Positions 44,858 through 51,785 of a stretch of 64,000 bases of DNA are shown here, piece by piece. The notes beneath the pieces are model-generated. The model had not been told where the DNA came from and searched no databases. It saw only the letters and a program-made list of their open reading frames with translations. The translations under genes and the position numbers were made by a program. The stretch comes from an uncultured Selenomonadales bacterium (GTDB lineage: Bacteria > Bacillota > Negativicutes > Selenomonadales > Selenomonadaceae): assembly GCA_947304355.1 (NCBI GenBank), contig CAMZAX010000008.1:17713-81712 (forward strand), written 5' to 3'. Within the stretch, counting starts at the first letter, position 1; every line of letters begins with the position of its first letter.

Positions 44858-44861
44858 CAAA

Positions 44862-45200
44862 TCACGTTGTCCCCTCCGGCATATGTTCCTTGTAATACTC
44901 GCCGAAATTGTAGAGCTCATTGAGTATTGATTTAAACTCCTCGCCCAATTTCGTCAGCGAATATTCTACGTGCGGCGGCTTTTCGTTGAAGACTTTTCGC
45001 TGAACCAATCCGTCAGCCTCCAGCGAACGTAAACTGTCTGTCAAAACTTTTTGGCTTATCCCCGCGATGGATTTTTTCAGTTCATTGTATCGCCACGGTC
45101 GCTCCGTCAGTTTTTGCAAGATAAATACTTTCCATTTGCTGGTTATCAAACTCAAGGTCGTCGCTACAGGACAAGTCGGCAATTCTTTTTTGCTTATCAT
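44862..45200 (-). CDS. HxlR-family transcriptional regulator
   Basis: A winged-helix protein of about 112 aa with the HxlR signature: the conserved N-terminal cysteine in LPTCPVATTLSLI, then SKWKVFILQKL, the recognition helix ISQKVLTDSLRSLEADGLV and the wing VEYSLTKLGEEF. The cysteine is the usual sensor of electrophiles or oxidants in this family. ATG at 45200 follows GGGTGAT. It is divergent from the NAD(P)-binding protein gene, its likely target. Confidence 0.88.
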   Translation of the reverse strand: MISKKELPTCPVATTLSLITSKWKVFILQKLTERPWRYNELKKSIAGISQKVLTDSLRSLEADGLVQRKVFNEKPPHVEYSLTKLGEEFKSILNELYNFGEYYKEHMPEGTT

Positions 45201-45325
45201 TTTTATCACCCGATAAAATTTTAAGCCGCAGTTCAAGAAAACTCAAATGGTTATAAAAAGGTGCCTACTTGTTTTTCCACGCAAAAAATTTTATCATGCC
45301 GGCAAAACTTTGGGAGGTTATCGAA
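45201..45325. promoter_or_regulatory. Divergent control region between HxlR regulator and its neighbour
   Basis: The 125-base region holds GGTGCCTACTT near 45260-45270 next to TATAAAA, a plausible operator/promoter area for both genes. The exact boxes are not clear. Confidence 0.4.
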
Positions 45326-45958
45326 ATGAAAATTGCAGTAGTGGCGGCGGCAGGCAAGGCAGGCAGGAAAATCGTCGCGGAGGCGGCGGCTCGCGGCTTC
45401 GAGGTTACGGCTTTCGTAAGGCGGGCGGCTGAAATTGACGGCGCGGCTAAAGTTATCGTGAAAGATATTCTTGCGCTGACGGCAGGCGACTTGAAAGACT
45501 TCGACGCGGTTGTCGACGCGTTCGGCGCGTGGACACCCGAAACTTTGCCTTTGCACACCACGACCAGCCAACATCTTTGCGACCTTTTGAGCGGCACGGA
45601 CGTTCGGCTTTTGATTGTCGGCGGCGCGGGTAGCCTTTACACAAATCCCGAACACACCGAGCAAGTTGCTGATGCGCCGAATTTTCCCGCCGATTGGCAA
45701 CCGCTTGCAAAGGCAATGGCAAAAGCTCTCGACGAACTCCGCAAGCGCGACGACGTGAAGTGGACGTTCGTCAGCCCCGCATGTGATTTCCAAGCGGACG
45801 GCGAACGCACGGGCAAATACATTGTCGGCGGCGAAGAGCTGATTTTAAACGCGGCGGGCGAAAGCGTCATAAGCTACGCGGACTACGCCCTTGCCATGGT
45901 TGACGAAATTGCGGGCGGCAATCACATTCAGCAGCGTATCGGCGTCGTTAAAGCGTAA
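45326..45958 (+). CDS. NAD(P)-binding NmrA/SDR-type protein
   Basis: The 210-aa atypical short-chain dehydrogenase-like protein has an N-terminal VVAAAGKAGRKIVAEAAARG, a variant GxxGxxG dinucleotide-binding loop. RLLIVGGAGSLY lies near residue 95 and WTFVSPACDF near 150. No YxxxK catalytic pair is obvious, so it may act as a redox sensor or quinone-reductase-like protein, as in the YwnB/NmrA group. GGGAGG lies nine bases before the ATG. Divergent HxlR suggests induction by electrophile stress. It has a strong terminator. Confidence 0.82.
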   Translation: MKIAVVAAAGKAGRKIVAEAAARGFEVTAFVRRAAEIDGAAKVIVKDILALTAGDLKDFDAVVDAFGAWTPETLPLHTTTSQHLCDLLSGTDVRLLIVGGAGSLYTNPEHTEQVADAPNFPADWQPLAKAMAKALDELRKRDDVKWTFVSPACDFQADGERTGKYIVGGEELILNAAGESVISYADYALAMVDEIAGGNHIQQRIGVVKA

Positions 45959-45971
45959 AATTTTTCCAAGC

Positions 45972-46014
45972 AAAAAGGCGGCTTCTCTCAGCGGAGGGAA
46001 GTCGCCTTTCGTTT
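45972..46014. terminator. Bidirectional terminator between convergent genes
   Basis: AAAGGCGGCTTC / GAAGTCGCCTTT arms form a long stem between the convergent NAD(P)-binding gene and mscL, with A- and T-rich flanks. Confidence 0.8.
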
Positions 46015-46028
46015 ATGCTGTTATAAGT

Positions 46029-46466
46029 TCATTTGCCCTTGATGTCGGAGGCGCAATGCGGACACTTCGTTGCGTCGTCGGCCACCACTTCGCGGCAATA
46101 CGGGCACTTGCGCGGATCGGGTGCGGGCGGCGGCGGTGCCGGCATGAAACGATTGACCTGCTTTATCAAGATGAAAATTGCTGTCGCGACGATGAGGAAA
46201 TCAAGACACACATTCAAGAACGCGCCGTAAGCGATGATTGGTGCGCCCGCCTCCTTGGCTGCCGCGAACGACTCGTACTCAACGCTTGACAAATTAATGT
46301 AAAAATTTGAAAAATCCACCTTGCCGAGTAAGAGACCAAGCGGCGGCATGAGAATATCAGCCGTGAACGAGGAAACGATTTTGCCGAATGCCGCGCCGAT
46401 GACTACACCTACAGACATGTCGATTACGTTTCCCCGGAGGAGAAATTTTTTCCATTCGTCTAACAA
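46029..46466 (-). CDS. mscL: Large-conductance mechanosensitive channel with zinc ribbon
   Basis: The 145-aa pentameric channel opens under membrane tension and releases solutes on osmotic downshock. Residues 2-30 (LDEWKKFLLRGNVIDMSVGVVIGAAFGK) begin the amphipathic segment and first helix. The second helix is near 75-100 and FILIKQVNRF ends it. After a proline-rich linker the C-terminus carries CPYC and CPHC, a zinc ribbon absent from E. coli MscL. The start is TTG at 46466, nine bases after AAGGAG. Confidence 0.92.
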   Translation of the reverse strand: MLDEWKKFLLRGNVIDMSVGVVIGAAFGKIVSSFTADILMPPLGLLLGKVDFSNFYINLSSVEYESFAAAKEAGAPIIAYGAFLNVCLDFLIVATAIFILIKQVNRFMPAPPPPAPDPRKCPYCREVVADDATKCPHCASDIKGK

Positions 46467-46493
46467 TTTACTCAACTCCTTAACAAAATTCGA

Positions 46494-46522
46494 TTGAAAA
46501 AATTTAGCTTCCCTGCTAAAAT
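46494..46522 (+). promoter_or_regulatory. Promoter of the GIY-YIG gene
   Basis: TTGAAA and TAAAAT separated by 17 bases, ending 44 bases before the GTG at 46567. Confidence 0.6.
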
Positions 46523-46566
46523 GGGCTTGTAACCAAACAACCAAACTTTAGAAGGGGGAGCCTAAC

Positions 46567-47466
46567 GTGAATGATAGCAAAGCCAAGCCAAGCTGTCAAA
46601 CGGTCGTGCAGTTCGATGTATACGCGATGTGGTGCCAAATCACTAATCAGTATTACGTCGGCGTCACCAGCCATCCGGTTTACGAACGCATTCTTCAGCA
46701 CAAGCGCGGCAAGAAACAGTTCGTCGACCAAGAAATACAGCGCACCGGCTGGGAAAACCACTGGGATTATTGGGTAGTTGAAAGGGGCGTCCCGTCTGAC
46801 CTCATTACCGAGAGAGAGCAATTTTGGGTGGCATTCTTCGATTGCGTCTACCCGAAAGGTTATAACAGAACATGTGGCGGAATAGCACATTTCAGGCATA
46901 CGGAGGAATACAGAGCTCAAATGTCTGTCAACAGCACAGGTGAAAAAAATCCTTTTTACGGCAAACATCACACCGACAAAGCAAAAGCTTCAATGGCTTT
47001 CAAACAAACGGGAGAACGAAGTCATTGTTACGGTAAACATCACACTGCAGAAAGCAACGAGAAAAATCGTCAAGCTCATCTTGGCAAAATCCCTTGGAAC
47101 AAAGGCATTCCGTGGCCAGAGTCAACAAAAGCTAAAATTCGCAAAGCTAACCTTGGCAGAAAAGGTACCATGAAAGGTAGACACCACAGCGAAGAATCAA
47201 AAGCCATCATGAGCGCGAAAGCTCTTGCCAGAGGAGCCGCGAAACGAGCCGTCAAAGCCGCCGAAGCTGCCGAAGTCGCTAAAGCCGCCGCCGAAGCCGC
47301 CAAAGGTACCGACGCCGCTGAAGCCTTGCAAGCCGCTGCCGAAGCCGCCGTTGCCAAAGCCGCCGAAGCCGCCGCCGAGGCTCAATCCAAAGCCGAAGCC
47401 GCTAAAGCCGTCGTCGAAGTAATCGAAGCCGCGAAGAAAGCCGCCAATCAGTCTGCGACGCCGTAA
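46567..47466 (+). CDS. GIY-YIG nuclease-like protein with NUMOD3 repeats and Ala-rich tail
   Basis: The 299-aa protein has three parts. Residues 10-100 look like a GIY-YIG endonuclease domain (QYYVGVTSHPVYERILQHKRG, with YYVGV in place of GIY and a glutamate in ITEREQFWV). Residues 105-215 hold four NUMOD3-type DNA-binding repeats (NPFYGKHHTDKAKASM, CYGKHHTAESNEKN, KGRHHSEESKAIMS). Residues 218-295 are a low-complexity Ala/Glu/Lys helix (AAEAAKAA-like). The first two parts match phage-type free-standing homing endonucleases; the tail is unusual. GTG start after GGGGGAG. The 3' end overlaps the convergent dehydrogenase gene by 19 bases. Confidence 0.75.
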   Translation: MNDSKAKPSCQTVVQFDVYAMWCQITNQYYVGVTSHPVYERILQHKRGKKQFVDQEIQRTGWENHWDYWVVERGVPSDLITEREQFWVAFFDCVYPKGYNRTCGGIAHFRHTEEYRAQMSVNSTGEKNPFYGKHHTDKAKASMAFKQTGERSHCYGKHHTAESNEKNRQAHLGKIPWNKGIPWPESTKAKIRKANLGRKGTMKGRHHSEESKAIMSAKALARGAAKRAVKAAEAAEVAKAAAEAAKGTDAAEALQAAAEAAVAKAAEAAAEAQSKAEAAKAVVEVIEAAKKAANQSATP

Positions 47467-48326
47467 TATTTAAGCAACGCTTGCGTGCCGAGGTTTCCGT
47501 CGCCCGAAGCCTCAAGCTTGCGAACCTCGTGCAACACCATCGCCAATATCGGGAGTGACGCGCCGTAGGCTGTGGCGGTCTCCGTGCCTATCGCTAAGTC
47601 TTTCGACAAGTGCTTTACCATGAAGCCGGGATTGAAGTCGCCGTCCAGTCCTCTGCGCGCCACGCCCGTCATCTGGAACGAACCCGCCGCGCCCGTCGCT
47701 ATCGCCGAGTAAACTTTTTCGACGTCAAGACCCGACGCCTTTGCATAAGCAAACGCCTCGCACACGCCCGCCAACGTCCCGGCTATCGCGATCTGGTTGC
47801 AAGCCTTCGTTTTCTGACCGGCACCCGCCGAGCCTTCGTAGACGATATTCTTGCCCATAGCTGCGAACACGGGTTGCAATGCGTCGAAGTCCGCTTGGTC
47901 GCCGCCGACCAAAATCGTGAGTGTCGCGTTGCGTGCGCCGACGTCGCCGCCGGTTACGGGAGCGTCAACCGCGTGCAAACCCTTCGCCTGCGCGGCAGTA
48001 AAAATCTTTTCGGCAAGAATCGGCGAGGATGTCGTCATGTCGACCAGATACGCGCCCGCCGACGCCGACTCGACGATTCCGCCCGCGCCAAGGTAAATTT
48101 CTTCGACGTCCTTCGGGTAGCCGACGATTGTTATCACGACGTCTTGACCCGCCGCGCACGCGCCGACCGTTTCGCACCAACGCGCCCCGCGTTCAATCAG
48201 TGCTTGAGCCTTCGACTTCGTGCGGTTGTACACGCTGACTTCAAAGCCCGCGTCCATCAAGTGACCCGCCATCGCCGCGCCCATGATGCCCGTGCCGATG
48301 AAGCCGATTTTTTTTATTGCTGCCAT
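47448..48326 (-). CDS. 3-hydroxyisobutyrate dehydrogenase family oxidoreductase
   Basis: The 292-aa beta-hydroxyacid dehydrogenase starts with IGFIGTGIMGAAMAGHL (NAD(P)-binding). It then shows the substrate loop DAPVTGGDVGARNATL near residue 120 and the catalytic lysine segment GAGQKTKACNQIAIAG near 170. Relatives include tartronate semialdehyde reductase (GarR) and 3-hydroxyisobutyrate dehydrogenase; the exact substrate is uncertain. ATG at 48326 lies seven bases after GAAGGTGA. It is a single gene whose 3' end overlaps the GIY-YIG gene. Confidence 0.85.
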   Translation of the reverse strand: MAAIKKIGFIGTGIMGAAMAGHLMDAGFEVSVYNRTKSKAQALIERGARWCETVGACAAGQDVVITIVGYPKDVEEIYLGAGGIVESASAGAYLVDMTTSSPILAEKIFTAAQAKGLHAVDAPVTGGDVGARNATLTILVGGDQADFDALQPVFAAMGKNIVYEGSAGAGQKTKACNQIAIAGTLAGVCEAFAYAKASGLDVEKVYSAIATGAAGSFQMTGVARRGLDGDFNPGFMVKHLSKDLAIGTETATAYGASLPILAMVLHEVRKLEASGDGNLGTQALLKYYGVAD

Positions 48327-48402
48327 ATACAATTCACCTTCCTTCACGCCGCGCAGTGTATCATAGTTTTTTCAGTTTTTCAAGACGCGGCGGCGGGAAT
48401 TG

Positions 48403-48431
48403 TTGACAGGATATAAATTGACTTGTAAAAT
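48403..48431 (+). promoter_or_regulatory. Promoter of the pyrH operon
   Basis: A perfect -35 TTGACA and TAAAAT are 17 bases apart. They lie 75 bases before pyrH, upstream of a heptad array that would fall in the 5' leader. Confidence 0.75.
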
Positions 48432-48450
48432 TGGCGGCGGAAAAAGCAGC

Positions 48451-48484
48451 TAGGAACTAGGAACCAGGAACTAGGGACTAGAGC
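48451..48484. repeat. Heptad array, unit TAGGAAC
   Basis: Units TAGGAAC, TAGGAAC, CAGGAAC, TAGGGAC, TAGAGC run in tandem 22 bases before the pyrH start, inside the predicted leader. The purine-rich units resemble ribosome-binding sequence. Confidence 0.8.
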
Positions 48485-48505
48485 ATTTCGGAGGCGGTTG
48501 ACTTT

Positions 48506-49213
48506 ATGAAGTATAAACGTGTAGTTCTGAAGTTGAGCGGGGAAGCTCTTGCCGGTGACAAAAGTTTCGGCATCTATCCGCCGGTAGTCGAAAGTATTGC
48601 TCGTCAGATAAAACGCGTGCGTGAGGCGGGCTTGGAAGTGGCAATCGTCGTGGGCGGCGGCAACATTTGGCGCGGGCTCAGCGGCGCGGCAAAAGGCATG
48701 GATCGTGCGTCCGCCGACTATATGGGCATGCTCGCCACCGTCATGAACGCTTTGGCATTGCAGGACGCCCTTGAACAGCTGAACGTCTTTACGCGCGTGC
48801 AGACGGCTATCGAAATGCGCGAAGTCGCCGAACTTTACATCAGACGCCGCGCAGTCCGTCACCTGGAAAAAGGTCGCGTCGTTATCTTCGGCGCGGGCAC
48901 CGGCAATCCTTACTTTTCCACAGACACGACTGCGGCGTTGCGTGCGGCCGAAATCGAAGCGAACGTTATCCTCATGGCGAAGCGCGGAGCCGACGGCGTT
49001 TACGACTGCGACCCGAATCTTTTTCCCGACGCCAAGAAGTTCGACACGATAAGCTATATCGACATATTGAACCTCGGCTTGCACGTCATGGACTCCACGG
49101 CAACCAGCCTTTGTATGGACAATCATATTCCGCTCGTCGTCTTCAACATTGACGATCACGAAAATATTTACCGCGCCGCAACAGGCGAAACGATAGGCAC
49201 CACTGTCAGCTAA
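48506..49213 (+). CDS. pyrH: UMP kinase
   Basis: The 235-aa hexameric bacterial UMP kinase (amino-acid kinase fold) makes UDP. Landmarks are KLSGEALAG at residues 9-17, [10 protein letters not shown] near 50 and [19 protein letters not shown] near 131. It is usually activated by GTP and inhibited by UTP (family knowledge). It opens the conserved pyrH-frr-uppS-cdsA-dxr-rseP cluster, 13 bases before frr. Confidence 0.97.
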   Translation: MKYKRVVLKLSGEALAGDKSFGIYPPVVESIARQIKRVREAGLEVAIVVGGGNIWRGLSGAAKGMDRASADYMGMLATVMNALALQDALEQLNVFTRVQTAIEMREVAELYIRRRAVRHLEKGRVVIFGAGTGNPYFSTDTTAALRAAEIEANVILMAKRGADGVYDCDPNLFPDAKKFDTISYIDILNLGLHVMDSTATSLCMDNHIPLVVFNIDDHENIYRAATGETIGTTVS

Positions 49214-49226
49214 GGAGGCATTTCAA

Positions 49227-49784
49227 ATGACTAAGGACGTTATCAAATCGGCGGAAGACCGGCTCGGCAAAACGCTCGACGGCTTGAAAAAGGAATACGG
49301 CACACTCCGCGCAGGACGCGCTGCGCCCAGTTTGCTCGACAAAGTTACGGTTGACTACTACGGCACGGCGACGCCCGTCAACCAAATCGCAAACGTCACG
49401 GTGCCCGAACCGCGCATGATTATGATTAAGCCTTACGACCGCAATTCGCTCAAGGACATCGAACGCGCCATCCAAAAGAGCGACCTCGGCTTGACGCCCA
49501 ACAACGACGGCACGACCATTCGCCTTGCCATTCCGCAACCGACGCAGGAACGCCGCAAGGAACTCGTCAAAGTCGTCAGCAAAAAAGCCGAAGACGCCAA
49601 AGTTGCCATGCGCAACATCCGCCGCGACGCCAACGAGTCGATTAAGAAACTCGAAAAGGGCAAGCAGATAACCGAAGACGACCGCAAGGACGCTCAAGAA
49701 GAAATGCAGAAGCTCCTTGACAAGTACATCAAGCTCGTCGACAGTGCGCGTGCCGGCAAAGAAAAAGAAGTTATGGAAGTTTGA
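49227..49784 (+). CDS. frr: Ribosome recycling factor
   Basis: The 185-aa protein splits post-termination ribosomes with EF-G. The family length is exact and the conserved start KSAEDRLGKTLDGLKKEYGTLRAGRA, then PEPRMIMIKPYD and the C-terminal helix with RNIRRDANESIKKLEK, are visible. AAGGAGG precedes the ATG. A heptad-repeat hairpin follows its stop by five bases. Confidence 0.97.
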   Translation: MTKDVIKSAEDRLGKTLDGLKKEYGTLRAGRAAPSLLDKVTVDYYGTATPVNQIANVTVPEPRMIMIKPYDRNSLKDIERAIQKSDLGLTPNNDGTTIRLAIPQPTQERRKELVKVVSKKAEDAKVAMRNIRRDANESIKKLEKGKQITEDDRKDAQEEMQKLLDKYIKLVDSARAGKEKEVMEV

Positions 49785-49789
49785 ACGAC

Positions 49790-49870
49790 AGTTAGGAGTT
49801 AGGAATTAGGAGTTAGGATTTGTAAAGAGCACCTTAACTCCTAACTCCTACCTCCTAACTTCTAACTGAG
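49790..49870 (+). repeat. Inverted heptad arrays forming a hairpin before uppS
   Basis: Four units of GTTAGGA (49791-49818) face five units of the complementary AACTCCT type (49836-49870), giving a long imperfect stem. The outer pair CAGTTAG / CTAACTG ends two bases before the uppS ribosome site GAGG, which could be partly masked. Confidence 0.8.
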
Positions 49871-49877
49871 GTACACT

Positions 49878-50624
49878 ATGTGGGAGAGCGACGGCGACTT
49901 GCTTGCGCGAGTCGACAAAAGTAAAATGCCGCGTCACGTGGCGATTATAATGGACGGCAACGGACGCTGGGCAAATCTGCGCGGGCTGATACGCAGCGCG
50001 GGACACACAGCCGGCGTCAAGACACTCAAACGAATCCTGAAGACGGCGGTCAATCTCAAGCTGGAAGCTTTGACCGTTTACGCGTTCTCGACGGAAAATT
50101 GGAAGCGGCCTCACAACGAGGTTAATTTTTTAATGCACTTATTCTCGGACTATCTGGAGCGCGAAAAACTTGAAATGCACGCCAACAACGTCCGCATAAA
50201 ATTTTTGGGGCGCACCGCAGACTTCGCGCCTGCCCTGCAAAAGTTGATGCGCGAATCTGTTGAACTCATGAAGGACAACACCGGCGTCAAGTTCAACGTG
50301 GCGGCGGATTACGGCGGTCAAGACGAGATTGTTCGTGCCGCCCGAAAATTGGCGCGACGCGTGCAAGCGGGCGAGCTGTCGCCCGAAGACATTTCCGTGC
50401 AACTGTTTGAAGACGAGCTGGACACTGCCGGTCAGCCGCCGGTTGATTTGTTGATTCGCACGAGCGGCGATCTGCGCGTCAGCAATTTTTTATTGTGGCA
50501 AGCAGCCTACGCGGAGTTTTGGTTCACAGACACGCCTTGGCCGGAGTTCACGCCCGAAGAGTTCGTCGACGCGCTTATTGACTTCGGCAAGCGCAACCGT
50601 CGTTTCGGCGCACTCAATACCTGA
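49878..50624 (+). CDS. uppS: Isoprenyl (undecaprenyl) diphosphate synthase
   Basis: The 248-aa cis-prenyltransferase makes the lipid carrier for peptidoglycan and surface glycans. The catalytic aspartate lies in IIMDGNGRWA near residue 24, with FSTENWKRP near 75 and the C-terminal LLIRTSGDLRVSNFLLWQAAYAEFWFTD-type region split over residues 190-220. The product is the carrier on which the glycosyltransferases in this window could assemble their glycans. Translation may be influenced by the upstream hairpin. Confidence 0.96.
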   Translation: MWESDGDLLARVDKSKMPRHVAIIMDGNGRWANLRGLIRSAGHTAGVKTLKRILKTAVNLKLEALTVYAFSTENWKRPHNEVNFLMHLFSDYLEREKLEMHANNVRIKFLGRTADFAPALQKLMRESVELMKDNTGVKFNVAADYGGQDEIVRAARKLARRVQAGELSPEDISVQLFEDELDTAGQPPVDLLIRTSGDLRVSNFLLWQAAYAEFWFTDTPWPEFTPEEFVDALIDFGKRNRRFGALNT

Positions 50625-50636
50625 GGAGGATTTTTC

Positions 50637-51773
50637 ATGGCAAAACGCCCGCAAAAAAGTTCCCGAAAATCGCGTAACCTAATAACCCCCCCCCCACAGC
50701 AATATTGTCCGGCGTTATCGGTAATCATTCCGCTTTACAACACCGAAAAATATATCGGCGAGTGCTTGGACAGTCTCTTGGCGCAGACGTTTAAAAATTA
50801 CGAAGTCATTGTCGTCGACGACTGCTCCACCGACAACAGCGCGGCGATTGTCGAAACCTACATTCCGAAATTCGGCGGGCGATTGAAACTGTCGCGCACG
50901 GACAGCAACACGGGCAGCGGTGCCATGCCGCGCAACAAGGGCATGATGCTTTCTCGCGGCGAATATATTTTCTTCATGGACGCCGACGACTTGTTTACGC
51001 AGACCGCGCTTGAAGAACTCTACTCTCTTGCCAAGGATTATGACGCCGACGTCGTCTATTGCGAAAAATATTACAAAAAAGTCGGTTCTTCCTCAGACAT
51101 CAGCGAATCTTATTGGCAACAGGGTGGCTTTGTCGATAAACCGACACTTGAAACCGAAGATTTGGCAGAAAGAGTGCAGAGGATAGTTCAAAAACAATAC
51201 AGCTTGGAGCCTTGGAATAATTTGGTCAAGCGCGAGCTTATCGTCGACAATGATATTTCCTTTCCGCATTTAAAAGTTTTCGAGGATGAAATTTGGACTT
51301 ACAACTTGGTTTTCAACGCGAAAAGATATTTACGTGTGCCGTGTCCGTTATGTATTCATCGATTCCACGATTCATCAAATACCAGTGCACAGAAGCCGCC
51401 TCCGGATTCGGTGAAATTCTGGATTAGTCCCGTAATCGACGGCATAAAATTCCTCGACAGAATAATGAACACCAATGATTTCTTCGTTCAAAACCCGCAA
51501 TATCGTTATGCAGTTTTGGAACATTTTGCAGCTGATAAATTTAATATTATCTTATTGAAAAGTTTACAACTGCCGCCGTTTGAGATTTACAAAGCGATAA
51601 AGCAGGAATTCGGCGACAAGCTCGGCGAACAGGACGTATTGGTCTCCGCACTGTGCACCCTGGTAAATACGCAACAAAAAATGTTCGTCGTCAACCAACA
51701 ACGATTCAACCAATTTGCCGCGCAGGCTCAACAGCGAATCGCGGAGCTGGAAGCGCAACTAAAAACAAAGTGA
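50637..51773 (+). CDS. GT2 glycosyltransferase with in-frame C10 tract (phase ON)
   Basis: The 378-aa GT-A enzyme has SVIIPLYNTEKYIGECLDSL (residues 28-47), VIVVDDCSTDNS and FFMDADDLF near residue 105, the nucleotide-sugar/metal motif of family 2. The C-terminal 30 residues are a Gln/Ala-rich coiled coil. Codons 17-20 are the C10 tract (ITPPPQ) and the frame is open. One base gained or lost would stop translation soon after. It sits between uppS and cdsA, where most genomes have no gene, 12 bases from each. Insertion of a phase-variable gene here links glycan switching to lipid-carrier and phospholipid genes. Confidence 0.9.
   Translation: MAKRPQKSSRKSRNLITPPPQQYCPALSVIIPLYNTEKYIGECLDSLLAQTFKNYEVIVVDDCSTDNSAAIVETYIPKFGGRLKLSRTDSNTGSGAMPRNKGMMLSRGEYIFFMDADDLFTQTALEELYSLAKDYDADVVYCEKYYKKVGSSSDISESYWQQGGFVDKPTLETEDLAERVQRIVQKQYSLEPWNNLVKRELIVDNDISFPHLKVFEDEIWTYNLVFNAKRYLRVPCPLCIHRFHDSSNTSAQKPPPDSVKFWISPVIDGIKFLDRIMNTNDFFVQNPQYRYAVLEHFAADKFNIILLKSLQLPPFEIYKAIKQEFGDKLGEQDVLVSALCTLVNTQQKMFVVNQQRFNQFAAQAQQRIAELEAQLKTK
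50686..50695 (+). repeat. C10 homopolymer in the GT2 gene
   Basis: Ten C encode a proline run at codons 17-20, upstream of the catalytic domain. The current length is in frame. Confidence 0.9.
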
Positions 51774-51785
51774 GGAAGTGACGCC

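Noticed and set aside
45290..45325. An earlier start for the NAD(P)-binding protein at 45269
   Set aside because: The added residues are unlike the family, cover the divergent promoter region, and the ATG at 45326 has GGGAGG at good spacing.
48451..49870. A CRISPR array, suggested by regularly repeated short units
   Set aside because: The units are 7 bp without spacers, far too short, and no cas genes occur in the window.
49785..49877. The frr-uppS hairpin as an intrinsic terminator
   Set aside because: No T-run follows, and the stem is made of phased 7-bp units that continue to the uppS ribosome site, so termination is not the likely role.
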